Origin: Streptomyces sp. NBC_00358 | GTDB lineage: Bacteria; Actinomycetota; Actinomycetes; Streptomycetales; Streptomycetaceae | DNA: 64,000 bases | Direction of reading: 5' to 3' | Assembly: GCF_036099295.1 (NCBI RefSeq) | Contig: NZ_CP107976.1 | Span: forward strand, 4,588,001 to 4,652,000 | Shown here: one piece after another, positions 18,606 through 27,292 of the stretch | Layout: the number at the start of each line of letters is the position of its first letter | Numbering within the stretch: position 1 is the first letter of the stretch | Notes under the pieces: generated by a model | Seen by the model: only the letters and a program-made list of their open reading frames with translations | What the model was told of the DNA's origin: nothing | Databases searched by the model: none | Program-made: the position numbers and the translations under genes

Positions 18606-20006
18606 GTGCCCAACCGCAATCGCCGTCGTTCCGCCGTGGGCTGTGCCGCGCTCGCCGCGCTGCTGACCGCCCCCGTGCTTCTGGCCGCACCGGCCTCCGC
18701 CACGACGACGACGCCGGTGATCGACTTCAACGGCGACGGGTTCGCCGACCTGGCGATCAGCGCGCCCGACGCCACGGTGTCGGGCGTCGGCGACGCGGGC
18801 TACCTGTCGGTCGTGTACGGCTCCTCCGCCGGGGCCGACACCAAGCACTCCCAGTTGATCACGCGCGCCGCCGAGGGCGTGCCCGGAGACGTCATGGAGT
18901 ACGACTACTTCGGCAGTTGGACGGCGGCCCGCGACCTCGACGGGGACGGCTACACCGACCTCGTGGTCGGCGGTTACCACACGCCCGTGGTGCTGTGGGG
19001 CTCCCCACAGGGCCTCCGCGGCGGCGCCGCACTCGCCGGTACGACGTACCAGGTGGGTGCCGGTGACATCAACGGCGACGGTCACGCCGACCTCGTCGCC
19101 AACGTCGGCGGCTCGCTGGAGGTGCGCTTCGGTCCCTTCACCCGCGCCGGGGTGCCCGCGTCGACCGACACCCTCGCCTTCGCCGAAGAGGACGGCCCGC
19201 AGGACTTCACCGTCGGCGACGTGACCGGGGACGGCAAGGACGATGTCGTCACCCAGCACGGCTTCGAGGAGATGCAGCACAAGTCCCGCTTGTGGAAGGG
19301 CACGTCCACCGGGCTGAGCAAGACCTTCCAGTCCTCCGGCTATTACACGGTCGGCGGGGTCATCGCCGACGTGAACAAGGACGGCTACGGCGACTTCATC
19401 GCCCGTCAGGTCGACCAGGTCTCCGAGATGATGGAGTACGACGCCGGCGACATCCGTGTCGTCTACGGCTCGGCGTCCGGCTTCTCCACCCGTACCAGCA
19501 AGATCAACCAGGACACGGCGGGCGTCCCGGGCGTCGGCGAGGCGGGCGACGACAACGCCGACTACGGCGACCAGTTCGGCTACTCGCTCGCCGCCGGCGA
19601 CGTGACCGGCGACGGCTACCCGGACATAGCGGTGGGTGTGCCCGGCGAGGACATCGGCTCGATCCGTGAGGCAGGTGCGGTGGTCCTGCTCAAGGGCGGC
19701 GCGTCCGGCCTCACCGGTACCGGCGCACAGGCCTTCAGCCAGTCCACGTCCGGCGTGCCGGGCGCATCGGAGAAGGACGACCACTTCGGTGCCGCCGTCC
19801 TGCTCGCGGACGTCAACGCCAACCATCGCGTGGACCTCGCCGTGGGCACGCCCCAGGAGGACGGCACCTACCAGGACTCGGGCGCGGCCTGGCTCCTGCG
19901 CGGCTCGAAGAACGGCCTGACGACCACCAACATCGCCTCCTTCGGCCCCGGCACACTGAACGCGCCGCAGAAGGGCTCCCGATTCGGAACCGGCTTCGCG
20001 CGCTGA
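18606..20006 (+). CDS. Secreted FG-GAP beta-propeller protein 3
   Basis: 466 residues from the GTG at 18606, which has GGGAG seven bases upstream. An ATG at 18576 would place 10 odd residues before the signal and lies almost at the predicted transcription start. A Sec signal (PNRNRRRSAVGC, hydrophobic core, AAPASA) precedes seven FG-GAP repeats (DFNGDGFAD, DLDGDGYTD, DINGDGHAD, DVTGDGKDD, DVNKDGYGD, DVTGDGYPD, DVNANHRVD). The last Ca loop is degenerate (NANH), as in the final blade of the other two. It is a paralogue of the genes at 8473 and 10341 but lies on the other side of the tRNA-Gly block. Confidence 0.88.
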   Translation: MPNRNRRRSAVGCAALAALLTAPVLLAAPASATTTTPVIDFNGDGFADLAISAPDATVSGVGDAGYLSVVYGSSAGADTKHSQLITRAAEGVPGDVMEYDYFGSWTAARDLDGDGYTDLVVGGYHTPVVLWGSPQGLRGGAALAGTTYQVGAGDINGDGHADLVANVGGSLEVRFGPFTRAGVPASTDTLAFAEEDGPQDFTVGDVTGDGKDDVVTQHGFEEMQHKSRLWKGTSTGLSKTFQSSGYYTVGGVIADVNKDGYGDFIARQVDQVSEMMEYDAGDIRVVYGSASGFSTRTSKINQDTAGVPGVGEAGDDNADYGDQFGYSLAAGDVTGDGYPDIAVGVPGEDIGSIREAGAVVLLKGGASGLTGTGAQAFSQSTSGVPGASEKDDHFGAAVLLADVNANHRVDLAVGTPQEDGTYQDSGAAWLLRGSKNGLTTTNIASFGPGTLNAPQKGSRFGTGFAR

Positions 20007-20015
20007 GCCCGTCGA

Positions 20016-20049
20016 GCCGTCGGGGCACGCGCGGACGAGCCCCGACGGC
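20016..20049 (+). terminator. Terminator after FG-GAP gene 3
   Basis: Perfect 11-bp stem GCCGTCGGGGC / GCCCCGACGGC with a 12-base loop. Confidence 0.75.
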
Positions 20050-20214
20050 CCGCAGATCCAAGGCCCCCTTGTCGCCCAACCGATGAGCGGGGTGCGCACC
20101 GCAGTTGTGAGCGCTACGGCGTATCAGGCAGCCGGTCGGCGATGGTCCGATCACGGTCACCGGTGAGGTGCCGACGGATCGGGGCCGGAGGCTGTCCCTC
20201 GGCGCCCGCGTTCG

Positions 20215-20490
20215 TCACATGCGACGGGCGCTCCTGCGCGCCAGGAATTCGGCGGCGATCCCGGCCAGAAGTGCGAGGCTCAGGCCCAGGACACCCGCGT
20301 TGACGACCGAGGGACCTTGGGACCAGGCCCAAGCGCAGCCGACCGCGAAGGCCACGGCCACCGCGATGCGGCCGGGAGTTCCGCTGTCCGCGAGCAGGGG
20401 GGTCTGCCCAGCCCTGCGCCGACGGTATTTGAGTACGACGATGACCGCGGCAACCAGCACCAGGATGGCCGGTCCTGCAAAGCTGTCCAT
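20215..20490 (-). CDS. Small membrane protein next to a secreted protein
   Basis: 91 residues with three predicted hydrophobic helices (AILVLVAAVIVVL, VAVAFAVGCAWAW, VLGLSLALLAGIAAEFL) and Arg-rich loops and tail. It begins 44 bases after the stop of the secreted-protein gene on the same strand, so the two are probably co-transcribed. No family is recognised. The pairing with a Cys-containing secreted protein could suggest an export or protection role, but nothing in the sequence shows it. Confidence 0.65.
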   Translation of the reverse strand: MDSFAGPAILVLVAAVIVVLKYRRRRAGQTPLLADSGTPGRIAVAVAFAVGCAWAWSQGPSVVNAGVLGLSLALLAGIAAEFLARRSARRM

Positions 20491-20534
20491 AACCTACGTG
20501 TGCCCTCTCTGTTTCTCGGCGGTGTGCGGCGGAC

Positions 20535-21422
20535 CTACTTGCAGTATCCGCCCTTGTACTCGTACGGAAGGAAGGTCGGCACCTTCACCTCGACGCACTT
20601 GCCGTCGGAGCCCGCGTTCCAGGCCACCCGGGAAATGTTCGCCGCGTTCAGGATGCCGTACGCGTCGAACGGCGGCGGAGCGGCCGCGAACAGCACGGCC
20701 ACGAAGCTGGCATTGGACGCGAGGTGAGCCGTCTCCTTCTTGTTGAAGTAGACCGTTCCGCTGATGATTCCCCAGGTCCACTTCGGGTCGGCGACGATGG
20801 GGTACGCGGCGTTCGCGTCGGCTTCCACGGTCTGGGTGACGGTGTCCCCCTCGACGCGGTAAGCGGTAGGCACCGGGGCGCCGTTCGCATCCTTCGCCCA
20901 AGGCGTCTCCAGCCCGCCGATGATCTTTCCGGAGGCGTCGAAGACGACCAGGCCGCCCTCGGCGGTCTGCCGCGTCGTGGCGCCTTCCGGGAGAGTCAAC
21001 CCGAACGACTGCTGTCGCGGAGCGTTGGCGTCGTCCAGGGTGAAGAGCGCGCGGAAGCCACCGTCCGTCGTCGCCTGCGCGGCGGTGGAGACCGAGTCGT
21101 CGCGGCCGGCGAAGACGGCCGTGCCGCTCGTACTTGAGGACTCCCTCCCGCCAACTCCGGGAAGGGCGAGCTTGATGGTGTCCTCCCCCTTGGTCGCGCT
21201 GATCGGATCGTCGGCGCGGGCCGGAAGGAATACCTGGGCACCTTCCGCGGCCACGGTGCCCGAGCCCTTGAGGATCTCCTGCGTGCCCGTCGCCTTCTCG
21301 ATCACCGTCGAGGGTGTCGCGGTGTGCGATGACGTGTCAGCCATGGCGCCGGGCGCGGTGAGCATGGTCAGTGCCGCCGCCCCGGCAACGAGGGTCAAGT
21401 TTCCAACTCTCGGTATTCGCAA
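20535..21422 (-). CDS. Secreted protein of unknown function with ADPKW motif
   Basis: 295 residues from a TTG start at 21422, chosen because GGGGGA lies seven bases upstream and the Sec signal (VAGAAALTMLTAPGAMA) begins right after. The N-terminal 200 residues are Thr/Ser/Ala-rich and probably extended. The conserved segment AYPIVADPKWTWGI near residue 210 recurs in many actinobacterial secreted proteins with differing C-termini, from memory. The last 75 residues (FNKKETAHLASNASFV to YEYKGGYCK) contain two Cys that could bridge. Function is unknown. Downstream is a small membrane protein on the same strand. Confidence 0.75.
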   Translation of the reverse strand: MRIPRVGNLTLVAGAAALTMLTAPGAMADTSSHTATPSTVIEKATGTQEILKGSGTVAAEGAQVFLPARADDPISATKGEDTIKLALPGVGGRESSSTSGTAVFAGRDDSVSTAAQATTDGGFRALFTLDDANAPRQQSFGLTLPEGATTRQTAEGGLVVFDASGKIIGGLETPWAKDANGAPVPTAYRVEGDTVTQTVEADANAAYPIVADPKWTWGIISGTVYFNKKETAHLASNASFVAVLFAAAPPPFDAYGILNAANISRVAWNAGSDGKCVEVKVPTFLPYEYKGGYCK

Positions 21423-21883
21423 AGCAGTTCCCCCAGTGTTGTGGTCCGAACCGAACTCGTCGGCCGGGGGATCCTCACACGGTCGACCAGGAGCTCACAA
21501 GATCAACAGTTTTCGGCTGCCATCGCCGCACTGGCGACATACATGACTCATTGCTTGCATATGGCACTCCCATGGTGAACCTCGGCCGATTTGCTCCACT
21601 TTGACGATCACCCCGCGCACAGCGCGAACGGCCTTGTGAAGTCGGCCACTTGGCCTGAATCACGCACGCGGGGGATCAGCGGCAGTCCTCTTGATCGAGC
21701 AAGGGTCCCGGCCTGTCGGTCGCCAGGCTCAGCCCTTGCTCAAATCGGTCGAATCTCCTTGACGATCATCCGGACGTTGCGTGACTGTTGTGCCCATGCC
21801 GCTCCCTGGGGCAAAGGTTCCGGCGAGCCGGCAGGACGGACGGCTCGCCCCGTATCGCCCGCTGATGGGTTGAGGACGATCCG
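21423..21883. other. Intergenic region, lower GC, no supported gene
   Basis: This 460-base interval between the divergent secreted-protein and lipoprotein genes has lower GC than its neighbours around 21480-21620. Short open frames lack ribosome binding sites. No ACAACC-N17-GTC element is present for either flanking gene. Confidence 0.5.
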
Positions 21884-22342
21884 ATGAAGCTCTTCCCGCC
21901 GGCCGTCGGACTGTCGGCTCTGCTGCTCGTGTCGGCCTGTTCCGGCGGCACACACCATCGCGCCACCGCCACCCGCGGCGCGACCGCCACTGCGGTGTCG
22001 GCCTCGACGAACCCGGCCCGCCTTCCCGATCCGGTCCGATCGCCGGTCCCTGTCGGGTCGAAGACGCTGTACACCGGGTCGGGTCACGGCGCGGGCGGTG
22101 TCGTGCTTCCCGCGTCGGCGGGGAAAGCCTCGTCCGTCACGGTGATGTGGACATGCGCCGGTCCCTCCGGGTTCGACATCACCGCCGCCGGCAAGACCCT
22201 CGCCGGGTCCCGGTGCGGTGACGGGACCGGCGTGTTCACCGCCGAGATACCGCACGCCCATATGCGCGAACTGGCATGGAGGTTCTCGGCCGACGATTCG
22301 GTGGTCTGGCGGATGGTCGTCACCCAGCCGCCCGGGAAGTAG
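21884..22342 (+). CDS. Putative lipoprotein
   Basis: 152 residues. The lipobox is LVSAC, with Cys at about residue 19, and a Thr/Ala-rich linker follows to about residue 55. The mature domain has a Cys pair (MWTCAGPSG and GSRCGDG), probably a disulfide. No family is recognised. Such small lipoproteins with one beta-domain are common in Streptomyces. The ATG is the only start that yields a signal sequence. It converges on propeller/Ig-like gene 2 with a shared terminator. Confidence 0.7.
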   Translation: MKLFPPAVGLSALLLVSACSGGTHHRATATRGATATAVSASTNPARLPDPVRSPVPVGSKTLYTGSGHGAGGVVLPASAGKASSVTVMWTCAGPSGFDITAAGKTLAGSRCGDGTGVFTAEIPHAHMRELAWRFSADDSVVWRMVVTQPPGK

Positions 22343-22384
22343 TGGTTGGAACGGGCGCGCCGACGCCTGGAGCCGACCGCACGC

Positions 22385-22422
22385 GAAGGCCCCGAACCGG
22401 TCGACCGTGGTTCGGGGCCTTC
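22385..22422. terminator. Bidirectional terminator
   Basis: Perfect 14-bp stem GAAGGCCCCGAACC / GGTTCGGGGCCTTC between convergent genes. Confidence 0.85.
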
Positions 22423-22488
22423 GGCATCGACGAGCGGCCACTTCAGGACGTCATGCCCCGGGCGGGGCCTTCGTCCTTGGTGCGGCTG

Positions 22489-24450
22489 CTAGTTGGAGAA
22501 GTACAGGTACTTCCACGAGCCGTACGTCGTCGAGTTGACGTTGTCGCCCGAGGAGTTGTTGATGTACGACGAGCGCACGCGCGCCTTGAGGCCGGACGTG
22601 CCCGGGGCACCCAGGCTCACGGCCGACTTGCCGTTCGAGCCGAGCTTGAAGTACTGCGGGCTGCCGTCGGTGGTGTACCACTTGCCGGCGTAGTAGACCT
22701 GCAGGTCGATGCGCTGCTTGCGGCCCGGGTAGTACGTCATGGTCGTGGTGAGCACCGGGTCGGTGTTCTTGTGGAACCAGTAGTACGTCGTCGAGCCGAT
22801 CTTGGCCGTCTTGTACTGCTTCGACACGGAGGTGGACGTCTTCACCTTGGCGTAGCCCGTGGACTTGACGGTCCTGGACTTGTAGCGGGCGTCGCCCTTG
22901 AAGACCGCGGTGACGTCGGTGTCGCGGGTCATGTCTATCTTCGCGGAGATGTTGCCGCTGGAGTTGACGGTCCCGGTCTTGATCAGCTTGTTCGGCTTGT
23001 CGCCGCCGTAGGGGTTGGCCCAGATCTCGACGGTGCGGTTCTTGTACGTCGTACCGAGGTGCGCCGTGAACGTCACGTCGGTGCCGTACGAGTACACCTT
23101 GCCGTTGTTGTTCAGGCTCAGCGAGGTCGTGGCGCGCGATACGTCGACCTTGTCGCTCGCGGTGACCGCGGAGTGCCCGGCGTCGCCCGCGTACGTCACC
23201 TTGTAGGTGACCGTGCCGCCGGCGGGCGGGGTGTCGGAGAAGGAGTACGTGCCGTCCGACTTCGCCGTGACGGCGGGCAGCGCCTTGCCGCTCGGGGAGT
23301 CCAGGTCGACCCGGGTGACCTGGAGCTTCGCGCCGGCCGGGAGCGGGACCGTAGCGGTCAGCCGGCCGGTGACGGTGAGCTTCTTGGCGCGGGTCGCGCT
23401 CGTCGGGGCGTTGACGGTCAGGGTCGGGTTGTTCAGCGTCGGGTCGGTGAGGACCTTGACGCTGTAGCCGCCGCCCGAGCTGACGAGCGCGAAGATCCGG
23501 GAGCCGTCCGGCGCCCAGGAGAGGGCCGCCGTCTGGGCCGTGCCCTCGTCGTAGGTGTGCACCGGCAGGGTGGCGTTCGGCTGGTACGTGCGGATCTTGC
23601 CGCCGTTGACCTGGGCGAGAAGTCCGTTGGAGCCGATGTCCGCGAGCTGGCCGCTCGGGTACGAGCCCGCGGCCTTGAAGTTGCCGCCCGTGTAGGCGTC
23701 CCGGTCCTTGCCGTTGACCAGCACCTGCTTGCCGCCGGGCACCAGGTCGATGTCGCCGATGCCGTCGTTCAGCGAGTAGTCGCCGTTGTGCCAGGCGACC
23801 AGGGCGGCCGTGCCGCTGGAGACGTCGAGCACGGCCATCGAGTCGGTGGACAGGCCGTTCTCGGCGACGGCGAGGATGCCCGGCTGGGTCGAGTCGGTGT
23901 CCAGCAGGGCCTGGCCCCAGATCCCGCTCGAGGTGCCCCCGGACGGGAACTGCCCCATGCTCACCGGGTCGGTGCCGCTCGCCGGGTCCACCGTCGGGTC
24001 GACCGAGCCGAGGTTGCCGTCCCACTGGTCGCCGTAGGAGAACCACACCTTGCCGCCGCTGAAGGCGACATGGCGCGGGCCGGTGTTGGTGGAGACGGTG
24101 TAGCGGGCCTTGACGTCGAGGGTGCTCGCGTCGATGGCCCAGATCTCGTGGAGCTGGGGCGCGGCCGCGTACACGGTCGACCCGTCGTCCGAGACCGCCA
24201 GGTCGCTGACGCCGGTGACTCCGCCGACCGAACCGAGGACCGTACCGGAGTAGTCGGTGGCCGCGACGGTGCCGTTGGTGCTGTCGCCGACGAACACCCG
24301 CTTCACCACGCCGTCCACGGCGAGGCCGCCGGGCGAGGTGACATGGGCGGTCGGAGCGGCCGAAGCGGTGCCGACCGCGCCGAGGCTCAGTGCCGCCGAT
24401 CCGAAGAGGACCGCGATCGCCGTCGCGGTCGAGATGCTGCGCGTACGCAC
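22489..24450 (-). CDS. Secreted beta-propeller/Ig-like repeat protein 2
   Basis: 653 residues from a GTG at 24450, with GGGGG upstream as in its paralogue at 17502. Order: Sec signal ending AVGTASA, YncE-like propeller of about 310 residues (LAVDGVVKRVFVGDS and LAVSDDGSTVYAAAP are typical blades), one Ig-like domain (LTVTGRLTATVPLPAGAKLQ to YKVTYAGDAGHSAVTASD), then the VTFTAHLGTTYKNRTVEIWA domain and a C-terminal domain ending SSYINNSSGDNVNSTTYGSW. It is closely related throughout to protein 1 and should have the same role. The ACAACC-N17-GTC promoter is not visible upstream, so regulation may differ. Confidence 0.85.
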   Translation of the reverse strand: MRTRSISTATAIAVLFGSAALSLGAVGTASAAPTAHVTSPGGLAVDGVVKRVFVGDSTNGTVAATDYSGTVLGSVGGVTGVSDLAVSDDGSTVYAAAPQLHEIWAIDASTLDVKARYTVSTNTGPRHVAFSGGKVWFSYGDQWDGNLGSVDPTVDPASGTDPVSMGQFPSGGTSSGIWGQALLDTDSTQPGILAVAENGLSTDSMAVLDVSSGTAALVAWHNGDYSLNDGIGDIDLVPGGKQVLVNGKDRDAYTGGNFKAAGSYPSGQLADIGSNGLLAQVNGGKIRTYQPNATLPVHTYDEGTAQTAALSWAPDGSRIFALVSSGGGYSVKVLTDPTLNNPTLTVNAPTSATRAKKLTVTGRLTATVPLPAGAKLQVTRVDLDSPSGKALPAVTAKSDGTYSFSDTPPAGGTVTYKVTYAGDAGHSAVTASDKVDVSRATTSLSLNNNGKVYSYGTDVTFTAHLGTTYKNRTVEIWANPYGGDKPNKLIKTGTVNSSGNISAKIDMTRDTDVTAVFKGDARYKSRTVKSTGYAKVKTSTSVSKQYKTAKIGSTTYYWFHKNTDPVLTTTMTYYPGRKQRIDLQVYYAGKWYTTDGSPQYFKLGSNGKSAVSLGAPGTSGLKARVRSSYINNSSGDNVNSTTYGSWKYLYFSN

Positions 24451-24611
24451 AGTGCTGTTACCCCCACATGGAAACCCGGTACCGCGACCGGGGAGACGAG
24501 TGCGCCGCGCAGCACCCGGACATGACCGCTGGACTGCGGTGATGTGCGGGGCGCGGCTGCTGGAAGCAGGCTATGGCATGGCTGTGACAATTGGGGAGGG
24601 GATTTCCGGGG

Positions 24612-24642
24612 GTGGCTCAAGCCCTGGCAGGGCTTGAGCCAC
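24612..24642 (-). terminator. Terminator of propeller/Ig-like gene 3
   Basis: Perfect 14-bp stem GTGGCTCAAGCCCT / AGGGCTTGAGCCAC with a 3-base loop, nine bases past the stop of the minus-strand gene. Confidence 0.85.
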
Positions 24643-24650
24643 GACCGGTC

Positions 24651-27203
24651 TCAGGCTCTGACCGTGAGGTGGAGCCAGCCGCCCCACGTGCTCAGGTTGG
24701 TGGTGTCCTTCGTGCTGCGCTCGTACTCGGAGCGGACCCGGAACTTCTGGTTGAGCGCGTTGGTGAGGCTCACCTGGGCCGCCGCCGCGCTGTTCGTGGA
24801 GAGGGCGTAGCAGCCCGATGTGGTGAGCGTGTGCCAGGCTCCGCTGTAGTACTCCTGCACCTGGAAGCGCTGGCACTGACCCGCCTTGTTCGGCGTCACG
24901 GTCGCGGTCACCGTCGGCTTCGCCGTGCGGTGGTAGACGCGGTAGGTGGTGCCGCTGTACGTGGTGCTCGTGTAGTAGCCGCCGAGGGTCGTGGCGACCT
25001 TCGCATAGGTGTTGGCGGTGCGGGTGGCCGTCGCGGGCGCGTAGCGGTAGTCGCCCGCGAAGGACGCCGTGAACGTCGTGGTGCGGGTGGGCTTGTAGGT
25101 GGCCGTCAGGTTGCCCTTGGCGTCCACGGCTCCCGTCTTGACCAGCGTCTTCGTGCCGCCGGAGGGCGTGGCGTAGACCGAAACCGTACGGCCGTCGTAG
25201 GTCGTGCCGAGGTGCGCGGTGACGGTGGCCGTCGCGCCGTACGCGTACGAGGACGCGTTGGTGGTGACGGACACGGCCGTCGCCGCGCGGGACACCTGGA
25301 CGATCGCGGACGCGGTGGCCGCCTCGTGGGAGGCGTCGCCCGGGTAGCTCACCGTGTAGGTGTCGGCGCCGCCGACGGACGGGGTGTCCTTCACGGTGAT
25401 CGTGCCGTCGGCGCCCACGGGCGCGGTCCACTTCACCGGCGCGGTGGTGTGGGCGGCGTCCGTACGGGAGACGGTGACCGTCTCGCCGCTGCCGTACGGG
25501 GCGTCGCCGAGCTTGCCGCCGAAGGACAGAGCGGCCCCGCGGGTCGCGGTCGCCGGGGCCTTCAGTGTCAGGGCCGGGGCGTACGGGGAGACCGTCAGGC
25601 CCACGTCGGCGGTCGTCGGCCGGTGGGTGGCGTCACCCGCGTACGAGAGGTGGTAGGTGAACCGCCCGGCGCGGTTCGGGACGTCGGTGACGGTGAACGC
25701 GGTGGTGGACGGGTCGACGGTGGCCGACGGGAGCTGTTTCGTCTCCTGGGTGTCCTCGTTCGTCCTGGTCACCTGGACGGCGGTCCCCCGGGGCAGGCTG
25801 CCGAGGCCGAACTGGGTCAGGAGCGAGCCGGTGAAGGCGACCGAGCCGGGGCTCGCCGAGCTGATGTCCGCGCCCGTGAGGGTGGTCGGCAGCTTGGCCA
25901 CGTACACCCCGAGCGAGGCCGTCGCGGCCCGGTGCGTCGCGTCACCGGCGTACGACACCTGGTAGGTGTACGTGCCCTCGTCCGGCCGGATGTCGCTGAC
26001 GGCGAACGTCCCGTCCTTGCCGACCGTGGTGTCGGGCAGGGCCGTTCCGTCGCGGGTGACCTGGAGCCGGGCGCCGGCCGGCACGAGGCCGCGGGTTCTC
26101 AGCGAGCCGGTGAACGTGTACTGCTCGGTGGGGACCGCGTACTTCGCCTGGTCCAGGGAGAGTTGGGTGTCGGTCAGCTTGGGGGCGCTCAGCACGTCGA
26201 GGGTGTGGGCGCCGGAGGAGTCCTGCGTGACGGCGTAGAGCGTGGTGCCGTCGGCTCCCCACTCCAGGCCGTCGGGGGCCACGGTGGTACCGGCCGGGAA
26301 GGTGACGTGGTTCTCGGCGAGGGTGCCGGAGCCGGCGTGGAGGTAGACGCCGGAGGTGCCGGCGACGGCGATCGTGCCGTCGGTGTCGACCGCGAGCGAG
26401 TTCGGGGCGGAGTTCACCCCGCCGGTGAAGTACACGGCAGGGTCGGCGGCGGCGAGGTCCGAGGCACGGTATGCCTGGAGGGCCGGCTGCTCCGGAGCGG
26501 CGAGCAGCACCTTCGCGCCGTCGCCGGTGACCCGGAGTCCGGTCGCCGTGCCGCCGAACACGAGGGTGTCGGCCTCGGTCGACGGGGTGCCGGAGGAGAC
26601 GTCGAAGGTGGCCACGTGGCTGAGGCTCTGCTGCGGCTCCTCGGCCGCGAGCACGTCGCCGCCCGTCGTGAGCCGCGGTGCCGCCGACCAGTGCGACATG
26701 GCGGGCCGAGGAGTCGCCGCGGGGGCGGCGGCGGAGGGATCGACCGATCCGATGCCGCCCTTTCCGTCGGCCGTGTATCCGTACCAGACACGGCCGCCCG
26801 CGACCGCGACGGAGACCGGGGCGCTGCCGGGCCCGGTGGACCAGCGGCCGGTCTCGGTGAGCGTCGCCGCGTCGATGGCGGATATGGCGTCGCCGTCCGC
26901 CAGAGCCGCGTACAGCGTGCGGCCGTCGGGGGACAGCGCCAGCCCGGTGGCGCCCGGCTCGTCCGCGACGGTGGCGACGGGGGCGCCCGCCAGGTCGGTC
27001 ACGACGATGCCGGTCGAGCCGGCACCCTCGCTGAAGAAGATGTGCTGGTGAGCGGTGTCGACCAGCATGCGCGCGTAGCCGGGCAGCGGCAGCGCCACGG
27101 TGCTGTCGGCGAACGCGGCCGGGCCGGTGAGGCCCACGGTGGCGGTGGTCAGCCCGGCCACGACTGACAGGGCAGCGGCGAGCGAGACCCGCTGGAGACG
27201 CAT
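24651..27203 (-). CDS. Secreted beta-propeller/Ig-like repeat protein 3 (long form)
   Basis: 850 residues. Sec signal (LQRVSLAAALSVVAGLTTATVG), then a propeller of about 300 residues. Three Ig-like domains follow, each ending in the same (Y)xVSYxGDAxHxxxTA motif (YQVSYAGDATHRAATAS, YHLSYAGDATHRPTTAD, YTVSYPGDASHEAATAS). The shared VTAHLGTTYDGRTVSVYA domain and a C-terminal domain (FRVRSEYERSTKD) come last. It differs from its two paralogues by having two extra Ig-like repeats, which suggests a longer stalk. The ATG has AGGAG and AAGGAGG stretches upstream. The P5 variant promoter precedes it. Confidence 0.85.
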   Translation of the reverse strand: MRLQRVSLAAALSVVAGLTTATVGLTGPAAFADSTVALPLPGYARMLVDTAHQHIFFSEGAGSTGIVVTDLAGAPVATVADEPGATGLALSPDGRTLYAALADGDAISAIDAATLTETGRWSTGPGSAPVSVAVAGGRVWYGYTADGKGGIGSVDPSAAAPAATPRPAMSHWSAAPRLTTGGDVLAAEEPQQSLSHVATFDVSSGTPSTEADTLVFGGTATGLRVTGDGAKVLLAAPEQPALQAYRASDLAAADPAVYFTGGVNSAPNSLAVDTDGTIAVAGTSGVYLHAGSGTLAENHVTFPAGTTVAPDGLEWGADGTTLYAVTQDSSGAHTLDVLSAPKLTDTQLSLDQAKYAVPTEQYTFTGSLRTRGLVPAGARLQVTRDGTALPDTTVGKDGTFAVSDIRPDEGTYTYQVSYAGDATHRAATASLGVYVAKLPTTLTGADISSASPGSVAFTGSLLTQFGLGSLPRGTAVQVTRTNEDTQETKQLPSATVDPSTTAFTVTDVPNRAGRFTYHLSYAGDATHRPTTADVGLTVSPYAPALTLKAPATATRGAALSFGGKLGDAPYGSGETVTVSRTDAAHTTAPVKWTAPVGADGTITVKDTPSVGGADTYTVSYPGDASHEAATASAIVQVSRAATAVSVTTNASSYAYGATATVTAHLGTTYDGRTVSVYATPSGGTKTLVKTGAVDAKGNLTATYKPTRTTTFTASFAGDYRYAPATATRTANTYAKVATTLGGYYTSTTYSGTTYRVYHRTAKPTVTATVTPNKAGQCQRFQVQEYYSGAWHTLTTSGCYALSTNSAAAAQVSLTNALNQKFRVRSEYERSTKDTTNLSTWGGWLHLTVRA

Positions 27204-27262
27204 GGAGCTCCTGTGAGGAAAAGGAGGGAACGAGCGGTCACGACAGTGACTCTCGCCCCCTT

Positions 27263-27289
27263 GGACACTCCAGCCTCACGAAAGGTTGC
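27263..27289 (-). promoter_or_regulatory. ECF-type promoter P5, variant GCAACC-N17-GTCC
   Basis: On the minus strand GCAACC is at 27289-27284 and GTCC at 27266-27263, with the same 17-base spacing as P1-P4. Two positions differ from P1, so it may be weaker or fortuitous. Confidence 0.45.
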
Positions 27290-27292
27290 CCG

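Noticed and set aside
24510..24530. ACAACC-N17-GTC promoter before the second propeller/Ig-like gene (24450)
   Set aside because: A GTCTCC is present on the minus strand, but the position 17 bases upstream reads TCCGGG, with no AACC core.
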